In this document: in pieces, positions 1-5,852 of the stretch
Layout: the number at the start of each line of letters is the position of its first letter
Numbering within the stretch: the stretch's first letter is position 1
From: JBAPRR01 sp049281195
GTDB taxonomy: Bacteria > Actinomycetota > Acidimicrobiia > Acidimicrobiales > CAVXTF01
Direction of reading: 5' to 3'
Assembly (NCBI GenBank): GCA_049281195.1
Contig: JBAPRR010000387.1
Location: 1 to 14,897, forward strand
Length of the DNA: 14,897 nt
Notes under the pieces: generated by a model
What the model was told of the DNA's origin: nothing
The model's input: the letters and a program-made list of their open reading frames with translations, nothing else
The model's database searches: none
Position numbers and translations under genes: made by a program

Positions 1-2
1 GT

Positions 3-1529
3 TCAGGGGGCTACGCGGGAGCCGCGCAGCAGGGCGGCAATGGCGGACCCGGGGGTCAAGGCGGCGGAGGCGGAACGGGCGCTGCGCCGGCCGGCACCGG
101 CGGAAAAGGTGGGAAGGGAGGTAACGCGGGGACTGCGGCGCCAGGAGGGAAGGGCGGTGTCGGAGGCGTCGGAGGGGCTGCCGAAGGAGGGGCGATCTAC
201 AGCACGGGCACCCTGGTGATGACGACGGGGACCACCGAATTCGAGTCGACATCCGCCTCGGGTGGCGCAGCCGGCGGCAGCAGTCCGGGCGGAGAGGGCG
301 GTGAAGGGGGAGCCGGGGGAACGGGAGGAACCGGAGGATCCGGCGGCAACGGCCAACAAGCCACCACTTCGGGGGAATCCGGTGGTGCCGGAGGCTCCGG
401 TGCTAGTGGCGGAGAACCCGGTTCGAGCACGCCCGGTGCGACCAGCGGAGAGCCACAGCCCGGTACTACAGGCGGGATCGGAGCAGGCGGCGCGCTCTAT
501 GTGAAGGGCACCGCCACCATCAAAGGAGCGACTTTCGATGGCACGGTGGCCGAAGGTGGTTCCGGCGGAGGCGGTGGCAATGGCGCCAACCTCGATACGG
601 GCCCAGGCGGTTCGGGGGGAGCGGGGGGAAGCTCAGGCGACGGCGGACCAGGAGGCAGCGGCGATGACGCTCCGAATGGACCACAAGGGCCGGCCGGGGG
701 ACCGGGTCTTCCGGGGAACCCCGGCGACACCGGAGTGATCGCGACGCCGGGCGCAGTCGGAGGCTCAGGCGCGACGGGCGAAGGTGGCGCCATCGCGAAC
801 GACGGCAAACTCACTGTGACCGCCAGCACGATTGAGTCCGGCCGCGCACAAGGCGGTGCCGGTGGCTTCGGAGGAAACGGCGAAGGCGGCGGTGACGGCG
901 GTCAAGGGGGAGGAGGCGGCAACGGCGGACAAGGCGTAGCAGGGGGCGAGCCTGGCGGCGTCGGTGGGAAGGGTGCGGTCGCTCAGAACGGGGCGATAGG
1001 CGGCGTGGGAGGCAAGGGCGGCTCCGGCCTTGGAGGCGGTCTGGCGGATCTGACCGCGGCGGGAACGGCCACGGCCACGACGACGATCTTCACGGAAAAC
1101 GGAGTCGCTGGTGGAGACGGCAACTATGGCGGGGCCGGCGGTTACGGCGGCAGTGGTGGTGGAGGTGCGAACGGTGGCGAGTCAGCTGACTCGAGCGACG
1201 GCGGCGCCGGTGGCGTCGGTGGCAACGCCGGTGACGGTGGGAACGGGGGCAAGGGCGGCGCCGGAGGAAACGCCGACGATGCATCGGTGTGGCTTGCAGA
1301 TCCCGGCGGCAGTTTCAACGGCGCCACCGACACCTGCTCGGACCCCACGTTGACTGCGGGCACCGGTCAGACGCCCGGCGGGAGCGCGGGCGGAGCTGGG
1401 AGCGGGGGAAACGGCGGTTACAACGGTGAGTCCGGGGCCCACAGCGCAGACGGCGCCAACGGCAAAGCGGGCAAGGCCGGTAAGGGCGGTAAGAACGGAA
1501 CGACCGTCGACAATCCGGCCTGCATCTGA
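3..1529 (+). CDS. Glycine-rich PGRS-like protein with beta-helix rungs, 5' end missing
   Basis: The frame is open from the first base of the window, so the N-terminus lies outside; 508 residues are visible. The protein is dominated by GG-x triplets like those of mycobacterial PE_PGRS proteins, but no PE domain can be seen. At about 186, 486, 783, 1035 and (degenerate) 1281 the Gly-rich text is broken by rungs such as GGAIYSTGTLVMTTGTTEF, GGALYVKGTATIKGATF and GGAIANDGKLTVTASTI. These match right-handed parallel beta-helix or polymorphic-outer-membrane-type repeats. The Gly-rich inserts between them are about 60-75 residues. The C-terminus carries two cysteines (TDTCSDP and a terminal PACI) and a Lys/Gly tail. 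I infer an extracellular or surface structural protein; no catalytic motif is visible. Antisense open frames here are Pro-rich shadows. Function is unknown. Confidence 0.85.
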   Translation, partial: SGGYAGAAQQGGNGGPGGQGGGGGTGAAPAGTGGKGGKGGNAGTAAPGGKGGVGGVGGAAEGGAIYSTGTLVMTTGTTEFESTSASGGAAGGSSPGGEGGEGGAGGTGGTGGSGGNGQQATTSGESGGAGGSGASGGEPGSSTPGATSGEPQPGTTGGIGAGGALYVKGTATIKGATFDGTVAEGGSGGGGGNGANLDTGPGGSGGAGGSSGDGGPGGSGDDAPNGPQGPAGGPGLPGNPGDTGVIATPGAVGGSGATGEGGAIANDGKLTVTASTIESGRAQGGAGGFGGNGEGGGDGGQGGGGGNGGQGVAGGEPGGVGGKGAVAQNGAIGGVGGKGGSGLGGGLADLTAAGTATATTTIFTENGVAGGDGNYGGAGGYGGSGGGGANGGESADSSDGGAGGVGGNAGDGGNGGKGGAGGNADDASVWLADPGGSFNGATDTCSDPTLTAGTGQTPGGSAGGAGSGGNGGYNGESGAHSADGANGKAGKAGKGGKNGTTVDNPACI

Positions 1530-1544
1530 CACCGGGGTCTGCCT

Positions 1545-1613
1545 TCACCTGACATCACCTCCGGCGCGTGCCAAGGTGACGAGGTGGACGCGTCGTATTT
1601 AGGCACGCGTCGT
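1545..1613. promoter_or_regulatory. Inverted and direct repeats upstream of the acyl-CoA dehydrogenase gene
   Basis: TCACCT occurs at 1545-1550 and 1555-1560, and its complement AGGTGA at 1574-1579, followed by GAGGTG at 1581-1586. This gives a possible hairpin with a 13-base loop behind the glycine-rich gene. Just after it, ACGCGTCGT occurs twice (1588-1596 and 1605-1613), 17 bases apart. The first could be a weak terminator and the second an operator for the dehydrogenase gene. No T-run follows the hairpin and no clear -10 hexamer was found, so function is tentative. Confidence 0.3.
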
Positions 1614-1635
1614 TACTTCGAAAGGTAGGTGCGTA

Positions 1636-2937
1636 GTGGCCTGGGATTTCGAGACAGAGCCGGAGTATGAAGCCAAGCTCGCATGGGCCCGGTCGTTCGT
1701 GGACGACGAGGTAATACCCCTCGAGACGCTCTCTTTGGACAACGACGCGCTGGGAAAGCTCATCAAGCCGATGCAGGAGGAGGTCAAGCGCCAGGGCCTG
1801 TGGGCCGCCCACCTCCCTCCTGAGCTCGGGGGGATGGGATTCGGGCAGGTGAGGCTCGGTCTGCTTCACGAGATCCTCGGGCGCACGTTCTTGGCGCCCA
1901 CGGTGTTCGGCAACAACGCGCCCGACTCCGGAAATGCCGAGCTGATTGCGATCGGTGTCGAGGAGACAGGACGCGACGACTTACGTACCCGGTACCTCGA
2001 GCCGCTGCTGGCGGGAGACCTCAGGAGCGCGTTCTCGATGACCGAGCCTGGTGCAGGCGCGGATCCCACTCTGATATCGACCACCGCGGTGCGCGACGGC
2101 GAGGAATGGGTGATCAACGGTCACAAGTGGTTCACGAGCAACGGATCGGTGGCGGACTTTTTGATCGTCATGTGCGTGACCAACCCGGACGTCCACCCCT
2201 ACGCGGGCTGCTCGATGGTCATCGTCCCGGCCGACGCTTCCGGTGTCGACATCCTCCGCGACATCTCGACGATGGAGGACCCGGCCCCGCACTTCGGCAA
2301 GTACGGAGGTCACTCGGAGATCATCTACACCGACGTGCGCGTTCCCGTAGGCAACCTGATCGGTCGCGAGGGTGACGGGTTCCGGCTCGCACAGATGAGG
2401 CTCGGTCCCGGACGCATCCATCACTGCATGAGGTGGTTGGGTCAGTCCCAGCGTGCTTTCGACATGCTGTGCGAGCGCGCGGTGTCCAGAAAAGCGCACG
2501 GTGGCGTGTTGGCGGACAAGCAGATGATCCAACAGTGGGTGGCTGACTCGATGGCCGAGATGACGGCGGCGAGGCTCATGACCCTGCAGGCCGCGTGGAA
2601 GATGGATCGTGAAGGTGCTCCTGCGGCGCGCGTCGAGATCGCGATGATCAAGTACTACGGGGCGACTGTTCTATACAACGTGATCGACAGGGCGATCCAG
2701 GTGCACGGGTCGCTCGGCTTCTCGACGGACCTGCCACTGGAACACATGTACCGCGCGGCACGCGCGGCACGCATCTACGACGGTCCCGACGAGGTGCACA
2801 AGGTCACCGTGGCCCGCCAGACGCTGAAGGGCTACAAGCCGGTCGACGTTCCGTCAGAGCACGTGCCGACGCGTCGCAAGGCCGCGCAGGCGAAGTTTGC
2901 CGACATGCTCGAAGCTCAGACGATCATGAGCTCGTGA
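1636..2937 (+). CDS. Acyl-CoA dehydrogenase, ACAD10/11-like
   Basis: A 433-residue FAD-dependent acyl-CoA dehydrogenase, which would oxidise an acyl-CoA to the 2,3-enoyl-CoA and pass electrons to ETF. The family layout is complete: helical N-domain (about 1-130), middle beta-domain with FSMTEPGAGAD at 133-143 and NGHKWFTSNG at 161-170, then the C-terminal helical domain with QVHGSLGFS at 355-363. The catalytic-base position reads YDGPDEVH (381-388). As in ACAD10/11-type enzymes this puts Asp382 where most short- and medium-chain enzymes have Glu. The GTG start is chosen because AAAGGTAGG (1621-1629) lies 6 bases before it. The gene converges on, and overlaps by 22 bases, the Nudix gene on the other strand. 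The substrate cannot be read from the sequence. The P450 next door hints at catabolism of a sterol, terpene or other bulky acyl compound, but that is inference. Confidence 0.93.
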   Translation: MAWDFETEPEYEAKLAWARSFVDDEVIPLETLSLDNDALGKLIKPMQEEVKRQGLWAAHLPPELGGMGFGQVRLGLLHEILGRTFLAPTVFGNNAPDSGNAELIAIGVEETGRDDLRTRYLEPLLAGDLRSAFSMTEPGAGADPTLISTTAVRDGEEWVINGHKWFTSNGSVADFLIVMCVTNPDVHPYAGCSMVIVPADASGVDILRDISTMEDPAPHFGKYGGHSEIIYTDVRVPVGNLIGREGDGFRLAQMRLGPGRIHHCMRWLGQSQRAFDMLCERAVSRKAHGGVLADKQMIQQWVADSMAEMTAARLMTLQAAWKMDREGAPAARVEIAMIKYYGATVLYNVIDRAIQVHGSLGFSTDLPLEHMYRAARAARIYDGPDEVHKVTVARQTLKGYKPVDVPSEHVPTRRKAAQAKFADMLEAQTIMSS

Positions 2938-3317
2938 AGTAGCGAGAGGTAAGAAGGGACCGCGAAGCGGAGTTCCTCGAGTTGATCGCCGGTGAACCAG
3001 CCGATGGCGTCGTGCTCTTCCGGTTGGCGGTTGGTTGGAGTCCCTCGCCAGGTGTGCGACACCCAGATGGTCAGGTCTAAGCCGGTATCGGGATCGACCT
3101 TCCGGAGAAGTGGTGCTCCAAGCAGCCCTTCCAGCTCGATGCCGAGCTCCTCCGCCAGCTCCCTGATGAGCGCGTCCTCCGGGTCCTCATCCGGCCGCAC
3201 GTGGCCTCCCGGAAAGTCCCACACGTCGGGAAACCACTGGCGCAGCGGCGATCGGTGGCACAGCAGGACCTGGTCTTGATGTCTGAGGATCGCTGCAACG
3301 ACCCGGTGGTCCTCCAT
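2916..3317 (-). CDS. Nudix hydrolase, MutT-like
   Basis: A 133-residue single-domain Nudix hydrolase. The full Nudix box G-x5-E-x7-REL-x-EE-x-GI is present at residues 38-60 (GHVRPDE ... REL AEELGI), so the Mg-binding glutamates E53, E56 and E57 are intact. A preceding FPDVWDFPGG stretch is typical of MutT-like members that hydrolyse nucleoside diphosphate-linked substrates. The ATG at 3317 is preferred because AAGGGA lies 8 bases upstream on this strand. An upstream in-frame TTG (3374) or GTG (3350) would add residues but lacks a ribosome site. The gene lies about 100 bases behind the P450 and may be the last member of that operon, or may have its own promoter in the dyad-rich gap. The physiological substrate is unknown; nucleotide sanitation is a guess. 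Confidence 0.9.
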   Translation of the reverse strand: MEDHRVVAAILRHQDQVLLCHRSPLRQWFPDVWDFPGGHVRPDEDPEDALIRELAEELGIELEGLLGAPLLRKVDPDTGLDLTIWVSHTWRGTPTNRQPEEHDAIGWFTGDQLEELRFAVPSYLSLLHELMIV

Positions 3318-3377
3318 CGACGTGATCCCTTCGCAGACATGGTCCTCCACCGACGAGGTAATGAATTCTTGCAACTA

Positions 3378-3408
3378 ATCAGTCAAAACTGATCAGGTCA
3401 GGCTGATC
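3378..3408. promoter_or_regulatory. Two overlapping dyads between the P450 and Nudix genes
   Basis: Two perfect 6-bp inverted repeats share three bases. ATCAGT-CAAA-ACTGAT occupies 3378-3393, and GATCAG-GTCAGG-CTGATC occupies 3391-3408. They sit between the P450 stop (3421) and the Nudix start (3317), both on the minus strand. They could be a weak terminator, a pair of operators, or mutually exclusive RNA hairpins. No T-run follows. The role is unproven. Confidence 0.35.
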
Positions 3409-3420
3409 GACTGCGAAAGA

Positions 3421-4647
3421 TCAACTCCTGAAGCAGAGCTCAGCTCTGCGGGTTCCCGCGATCACCGGAGATGGACTCCGCTCGACCACTCCGGCACGCT
3501 CTATCGAGGAGAACCTGCTCGAAAGCTCCTCAAGGACGACACGGCCCTCCAGCCGGGCGAGGGTGGCACCGAGGCAGAAGTGGTTGCCGAACCCGAAAGC
3601 GACGTGCGGATTCGGATCACGACCCACATCGAGCTCCTCGGAGTTCTGACCGAACACTTCTTCGTCGCGGTCAGCCGAAGCGAACAGTAAGACGAGCGGC
3701 TCGACGCTTTTGATCTCCTGCCCGCCGAGAACCGCGTCGCGGGTGGCCGTCCTCATGAAGTAGATGACCGGAGAGGTGAAGCGAAGCAGCTCCTCGGTGG
3801 CCGTCTTCATCACATCAGAGTCGGTGCGTAGCCGTTCCCACTGCTCCGGAGCATCGGCGAGGGCGACCAACCCTGCGGAGAGCATGTTGCGTGTGGTCTC
3901 GTTTCCCGCGACCAGCAACTGCACCAGGAACATCGCCAGCTCGTCGTCAGTCAGGTTGTCGCCGTCGATGGTCACGTTCGCAAGCTCCGACAGGACGTCG
4001 TCGGTCGGGTTCGAACGCCTCTTCTTCGTGGCATTGAGGAGGAACATGACCATCTCACCCATCAACTGGTCGCGCCGCTCCTGGGGCCAGTCCGTCGCTC
4101 CGGGAATTACCGCCCCCGACCATTCGTAACAGCGACGCCAATCCGCCTCACCCACTCCAAGAATCTCGCTGATGACCAACAAAGGGAACGGGACCGACAG
4201 AGCCTGCACGATGTCGACGGGTTTTCCTGGCTCGATCTGATCGATGAGCCGCGTGGCCCGGGCCCTGACGATCGGCTCCAGGGCTCTTGTCACAGTCGGC
4301 CTGAACCCTGGCTGCACGAGCCTGCGGTAACGGGTGTGCGCGGGGGGATCTGTGTGCAGGATGGTGGGAGGACTCTCGTAGTTGACGCCGATCTCCTCCA
4401 CGAGGATCCCCCGGCTCGCGCAATAGGTCTGGGCGTCTGACTCGGCTGTGACCACGTCCGCGTGGCGCGAGACCGCCCAGAACCCCCTTTCCTCGTTCCA
4501 CGCCATAGGCGCTTCGGCCCGGAGTCTCTTGTAAAGGGGGTAAGGGTCGTTCGAATAGAGCTCGGGATCGGTGAGCCTGGCCGCGAGCTCGGTGCCGGGA
4601 CGGGGCTTGTTCGACGAAAGCCGGTTATCCGAGGGAAGGGTATTCAA
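3421..4647 (-). CDS. Cytochrome P450
   Basis: A soluble bacterial P450 of 408 residues with no membrane anchor, which would hydroxylate or otherwise oxidise a substrate using electrons from a ferredoxin and reductase not present in this window. All signature motifs are intact: the I-helix oxygen-binding motif AGNETT (247-252), the K-helix ExxR (E286-R289, in EELLR) and the heme-ligand loop FGFGNHFCLG (351-360) with Cys358. HTDPPAHTRYRRLVQPGF (98-115) is the usual C-helix region. The only upstream start in frame is TTG at 4647, whose last two bases belong to the TGA stop of the cupin gene (TTGA overlap). That indicates translational coupling and one transcript. The next in-frame Met is at residue 48, too late for a complete enzyme. 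The family resembles actinobacterial sterol, terpene and fatty-acid P450s, but I cannot assign a CYP number or substrate. Confidence 0.93.
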   Translation of the reverse strand: MNTLPSDNRLSSNKPRPGTELAARLTDPELYSNDPYPLYKRLRAEAPMAWNEERGFWAVSRHADVVTAESDAQTYCASRGILVEEIGVNYESPPTILHTDPPAHTRYRRLVQPGFRPTVTRALEPIVRARATRLIDQIEPGKPVDIVQALSVPFPLLVISEILGVGEADWRRCYEWSGAVIPGATDWPQERRDQLMGEMVMFLLNATKKRRSNPTDDVLSELANVTIDGDNLTDDELAMFLVQLLVAGNETTRNMLSAGLVALADAPEQWERLRTDSDVMKTATEELLRFTSPVIYFMRTATRDAVLGGQEIKSVEPLVLLFASADRDEEVFGQNSEELDVGRDPNPHVAFGFGNHFCLGATLARLEGRVVLEELSSRFSSIERAGVVERSPSPVIAGTRRAELCFRS

Positions 4648-5114
4648 GAAAAGAGGATTCCGGTCGGGCGCGGATGACCTTGCTGCTCGCAGAACGCGTA
4701 ATAGAACGCCAGGATCGATTCGGCATCCGTCGTGTACTCGACCTGGCCATCGGGAGTCAGGTTTAGGAGCGATCCTTCGATGATGAACAGGACGTCGGTC
4801 GGCTCGGTGTTGTCGTCAGGCACCTTGAGGGTGTGCACGGAGTTGGCGGGCTCGTGGATGTACGAGCCGGGTGTCGATACGAAGTCGTATTCGAGGTAGT
4901 GCCATCTTCCGCTCAATGTGTAGCCGTCGACCGTGCCGGTGTGCTTATGAGTCTGTAGCTGCACTCCCGGTTGGAACCGGTTTCTTATGACCCAGGTTCC
5001 GTGGGTGTGGTCGATGCGCAGGATCTTCAGGTCGACGCCTGCTCCTGTGTCCACCCAGGGGATGTCGTCGTCGCCGGCGTGGCGGACGACTAACTCGGCC
5101 TCGCTGATCGTCAT
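4644..5114 (-). CDS. Cupin protein, 2,4'-dihydroxyacetophenone dioxygenase-like
   Basis: A 156-residue single-cupin protein. The stretch THKHTGTVDGYTLSGRWHYL followed by GSYIHEPANSVHTL matches the 2,4'-dihydroxyacetophenone dioxygenase/ChrR-like cupin group. Candidate metal ligands are His56, His58 and His94 (His87 is close by), consistent with a non-heme Fe(II) site that cleaves a C-C bond with O2. Family members are often annotated as dioxygenases without proof, so the reaction is an inference. The start is supported by AGGAG about 5 bases before the ATG. The stop overlaps the P450 start, so the two proteins are probably made together, and the cupin may act before or after the P450 step. 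A sensor or anti-sigma role like ChrR is less likely because no sigma factor is adjacent. Confidence 0.82.
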   Translation of the reverse strand: MTISEAELVVRHAGDDDIPWVDTGAGVDLKILRIDHTHGTWVIRNRFQPGVQLQTHKHTGTVDGYTLSGRWHYLEYDFVSTPGSYIHEPANSVHTLKVPDDNTEPTDVLFIIEGSLLNLTPDGQVEYTTDAESILAFYYAFCEQQGHPRPTGILFS

Positions 5115-5194
5115 CGCGTCTCCTGTCGTTTCGGAGCGGCTGTGAGCCGCGGCGATGAGCTTCGCAGAGCACTCCGACCCGTGCCACTGACCGC

Positions 5195-5237
5195 GCCGGA
5201 GTGGACACGAGACGAGCCGGAGTGGACACCGAGACGA
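5195..5237. repeat. Tandem 21/22-base repeat, possible double operator
   Basis: A unit reading GCCGGAGTGGACACGAGACGA (21 bases, 5195-5215) is followed directly by a copy with one inserted C (5216-5237). Each copy contains GTGGACAC, a GTG-N2-CAC dyad, at 5201-5208 and 5222-5229. The dyads are 21 bases apart, two helical turns, so a dimeric repressor would bind both on the same face. The pair lies 81 to 123 bases upstream of the cupin start and 21 bases upstream of the -35 of the plus-strand promoter. It could serve either unit. Confidence 0.5.
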
Positions 5238-5257
5238 TCACGTCACACAGATTTCGG

Positions 5258-5286
5258 TTGCGCCTGATGTGCCTGGAACCTATACT
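5258..5286 (+). promoter_or_regulatory. Sigma-70-like promoter for the small-protein gene
   Basis: TTGCGC (5258-5263), a 17-base spacer and TATACT (5281-5286) give a good -10 (5 of 6) with standard spacing. Transcription would begin near 5293, leaving a leader of about 215 bases before the ATG at 5507. Confidence 0.5.
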
Positions 5287-5301
5287 CCACTTAATCGATA
5301 G

Positions 5302-5422
5302 AGAATCTGGTGATTCTGTGTGATTTGAGTATTTTCCGTTAGTAGTGCGCAGGATTTGCCGGCTCAACGGGTTCACAACAATCCGTTGTCAAGGTTCCGC
5401 TTTCATCGGGAATCCTGCACAC
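5302..5422 (+). promoter_or_regulatory. Inverted repeats in the 5' leader of the small-protein gene
   Basis: Three potential hairpins fall inside the presumed leader. AGAATC-TGGT-GATTCT lies at 5302-5317. CAACGG (5365-5370) pairs with CCGTTG (5383-5388). An outer stem joins GTGCGCAGGATT (5345-5356) to AATCCTGCACAC (5411-5422), with 11 of 12 positions complementary, and it encloses the second hairpin. The arrangement resembles a structured cis-regulatory RNA, but I recognise no known riboswitch class, and the pairings could be partly chance. Confidence 0.35.
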
Positions 5423-5506
5423 TTACGAAGGTTCTCACTACCCCTCCGAGGTGTCGGAAAGGGTTAGGGCCAGCGAACATCCCCCCAACAAGAGAGGCCG
5501 AAGACC

Positions 5507-5716
5507 ATGAGCATCACTCTTGGCATTAGAGCTTCCGAGCCAACCTTCACGTTCGCAGTTGGTACCGCTGTAGATGTGAGAAACCGCTACATCGGCTCGT
5601 GGAGCCGGGGATTCGAGGTCGCCGGCCTGGTCGAGCAGGGTTACATGATCAGGCGACTCTCCGACGGCAGCGTGCTTCCTGAGGCGCTTTCCTTCGACGA
5701 GGTCCGCCCCGGCTGA
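5507..5716 (+). CDS. Small conserved protein of unknown function
   Basis: A 69-residue cytosolic protein with no signal peptide or membrane segment. The core runs from GTAVDVRNRYIGSWSRGFEV through a hydrophobic AGLVEQGYMIRRLSDG segment to SVLPEALSFDEVRPG. From memory this pattern (VRNR..G.WS.GFEVA ... RRLSDGS.LP ... DEVR) recurs in small actinobacterial proteins of unknown function. Alternating hydrophobic positions suggest a small beta-barrel such as an SH3- or Tudor-like fold, which is inference. AGAGAGG lies about 9 bases before the ATG. The gene is alone on its strand, behind a long leader and a good promoter, and is followed by a GGTCAGC/GCTGACC hairpin. It may be regulated post-transcriptionally. 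Confidence 0.75.
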   Translation: MSITLGIRASEPTFTFAVGTAVDVRNRYIGSWSRGFEVAGLVEQGYMIRRLSDGSVLPEALSFDEVRPG

Positions 5717-5723
5717 CACTTTC

Positions 5724-5771
5724 CCAGGTCAGCCTTAGCTGACCGCCCCAGGCCAGCTCCGGCTGACCGCC
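5724..5771. terminator. Tandem 24-base dyad repeats behind the small-protein gene
   Basis: Two adjacent 24-base units (5724-5747 and 5748-5771, 19 of 24 identical) each contain a dyad. The first is perfect: GGTCAGC-CTTA-GCTGACC at 5727-5744. The second, GGCCAGC-TCCG-GCTGACC at 5751-5768, has one mismatch. They begin 8 bases after the stop codon. A factor-independent terminator without a T-run is plausible for a GC-rich genome; so is a double operator for the isochorismatase-like gene 80 bases downstream. Confidence 0.5.
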
Positions 5772-5852
5772 GCTCGCACTGAATGTCGCCGCTGTTACGG
5801 GGCATACGTAAGGTCATTGCGTCAAGATCCGACCTCGGTAAAGGGGAGACCA

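Larger units (their letters stand above)
5115..5506. other. Gene-poor regulatory region between divergent units
   Basis: This 390-base stretch lies between the cupin gene (minus) and the 69-residue small protein gene (plus). It is less GC-rich than its surroundings between about 5240 and 5440. It holds a tandem 21/22-base repeat (5195-5237), a sigma-70-like promoter on the plus strand (5258-5286) and several inverted repeats in the presumed leader. A minus-strand open frame through here (4945-5376) has no family signature and includes the repeat, so I do not call it a gene. Confidence 0.7.

Noticed and set aside
197..829. Pro-rich minus-strand open frames opposite the glycine-rich gene
   Set aside because: They are antisense images of GGN-rich codons (Gly codons read as Pro). 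They have no independent family signature or ribosome site.
186..1300. CRISPR-like or simple tandem repeat array in the glycine-rich region
   Set aside because: The repeats are codon-level GG-x repeats in an intact reading frame with no constant DNA repeat or spacer.
3999..4020. tRNA-like GGTTCGAACGCC (T-loop pattern)
   Set aside because: It lies inside the P450 reading frame and no acceptor or anticodon stem can be drawn around it.
5267..5323. Possible 18-codon upstream open frame in the small-protein leader
   Set aside because: Its ATG lies upstream of the predicted transcription start and it has no ribosome site.
4945..5376. 143-residue minus-strand open frame upstream of the cupin gene
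   Set aside because: It overlaps the cupin gene in another frame, is Arg-rich and low in recognisable structure, and includes the tandem repeat.
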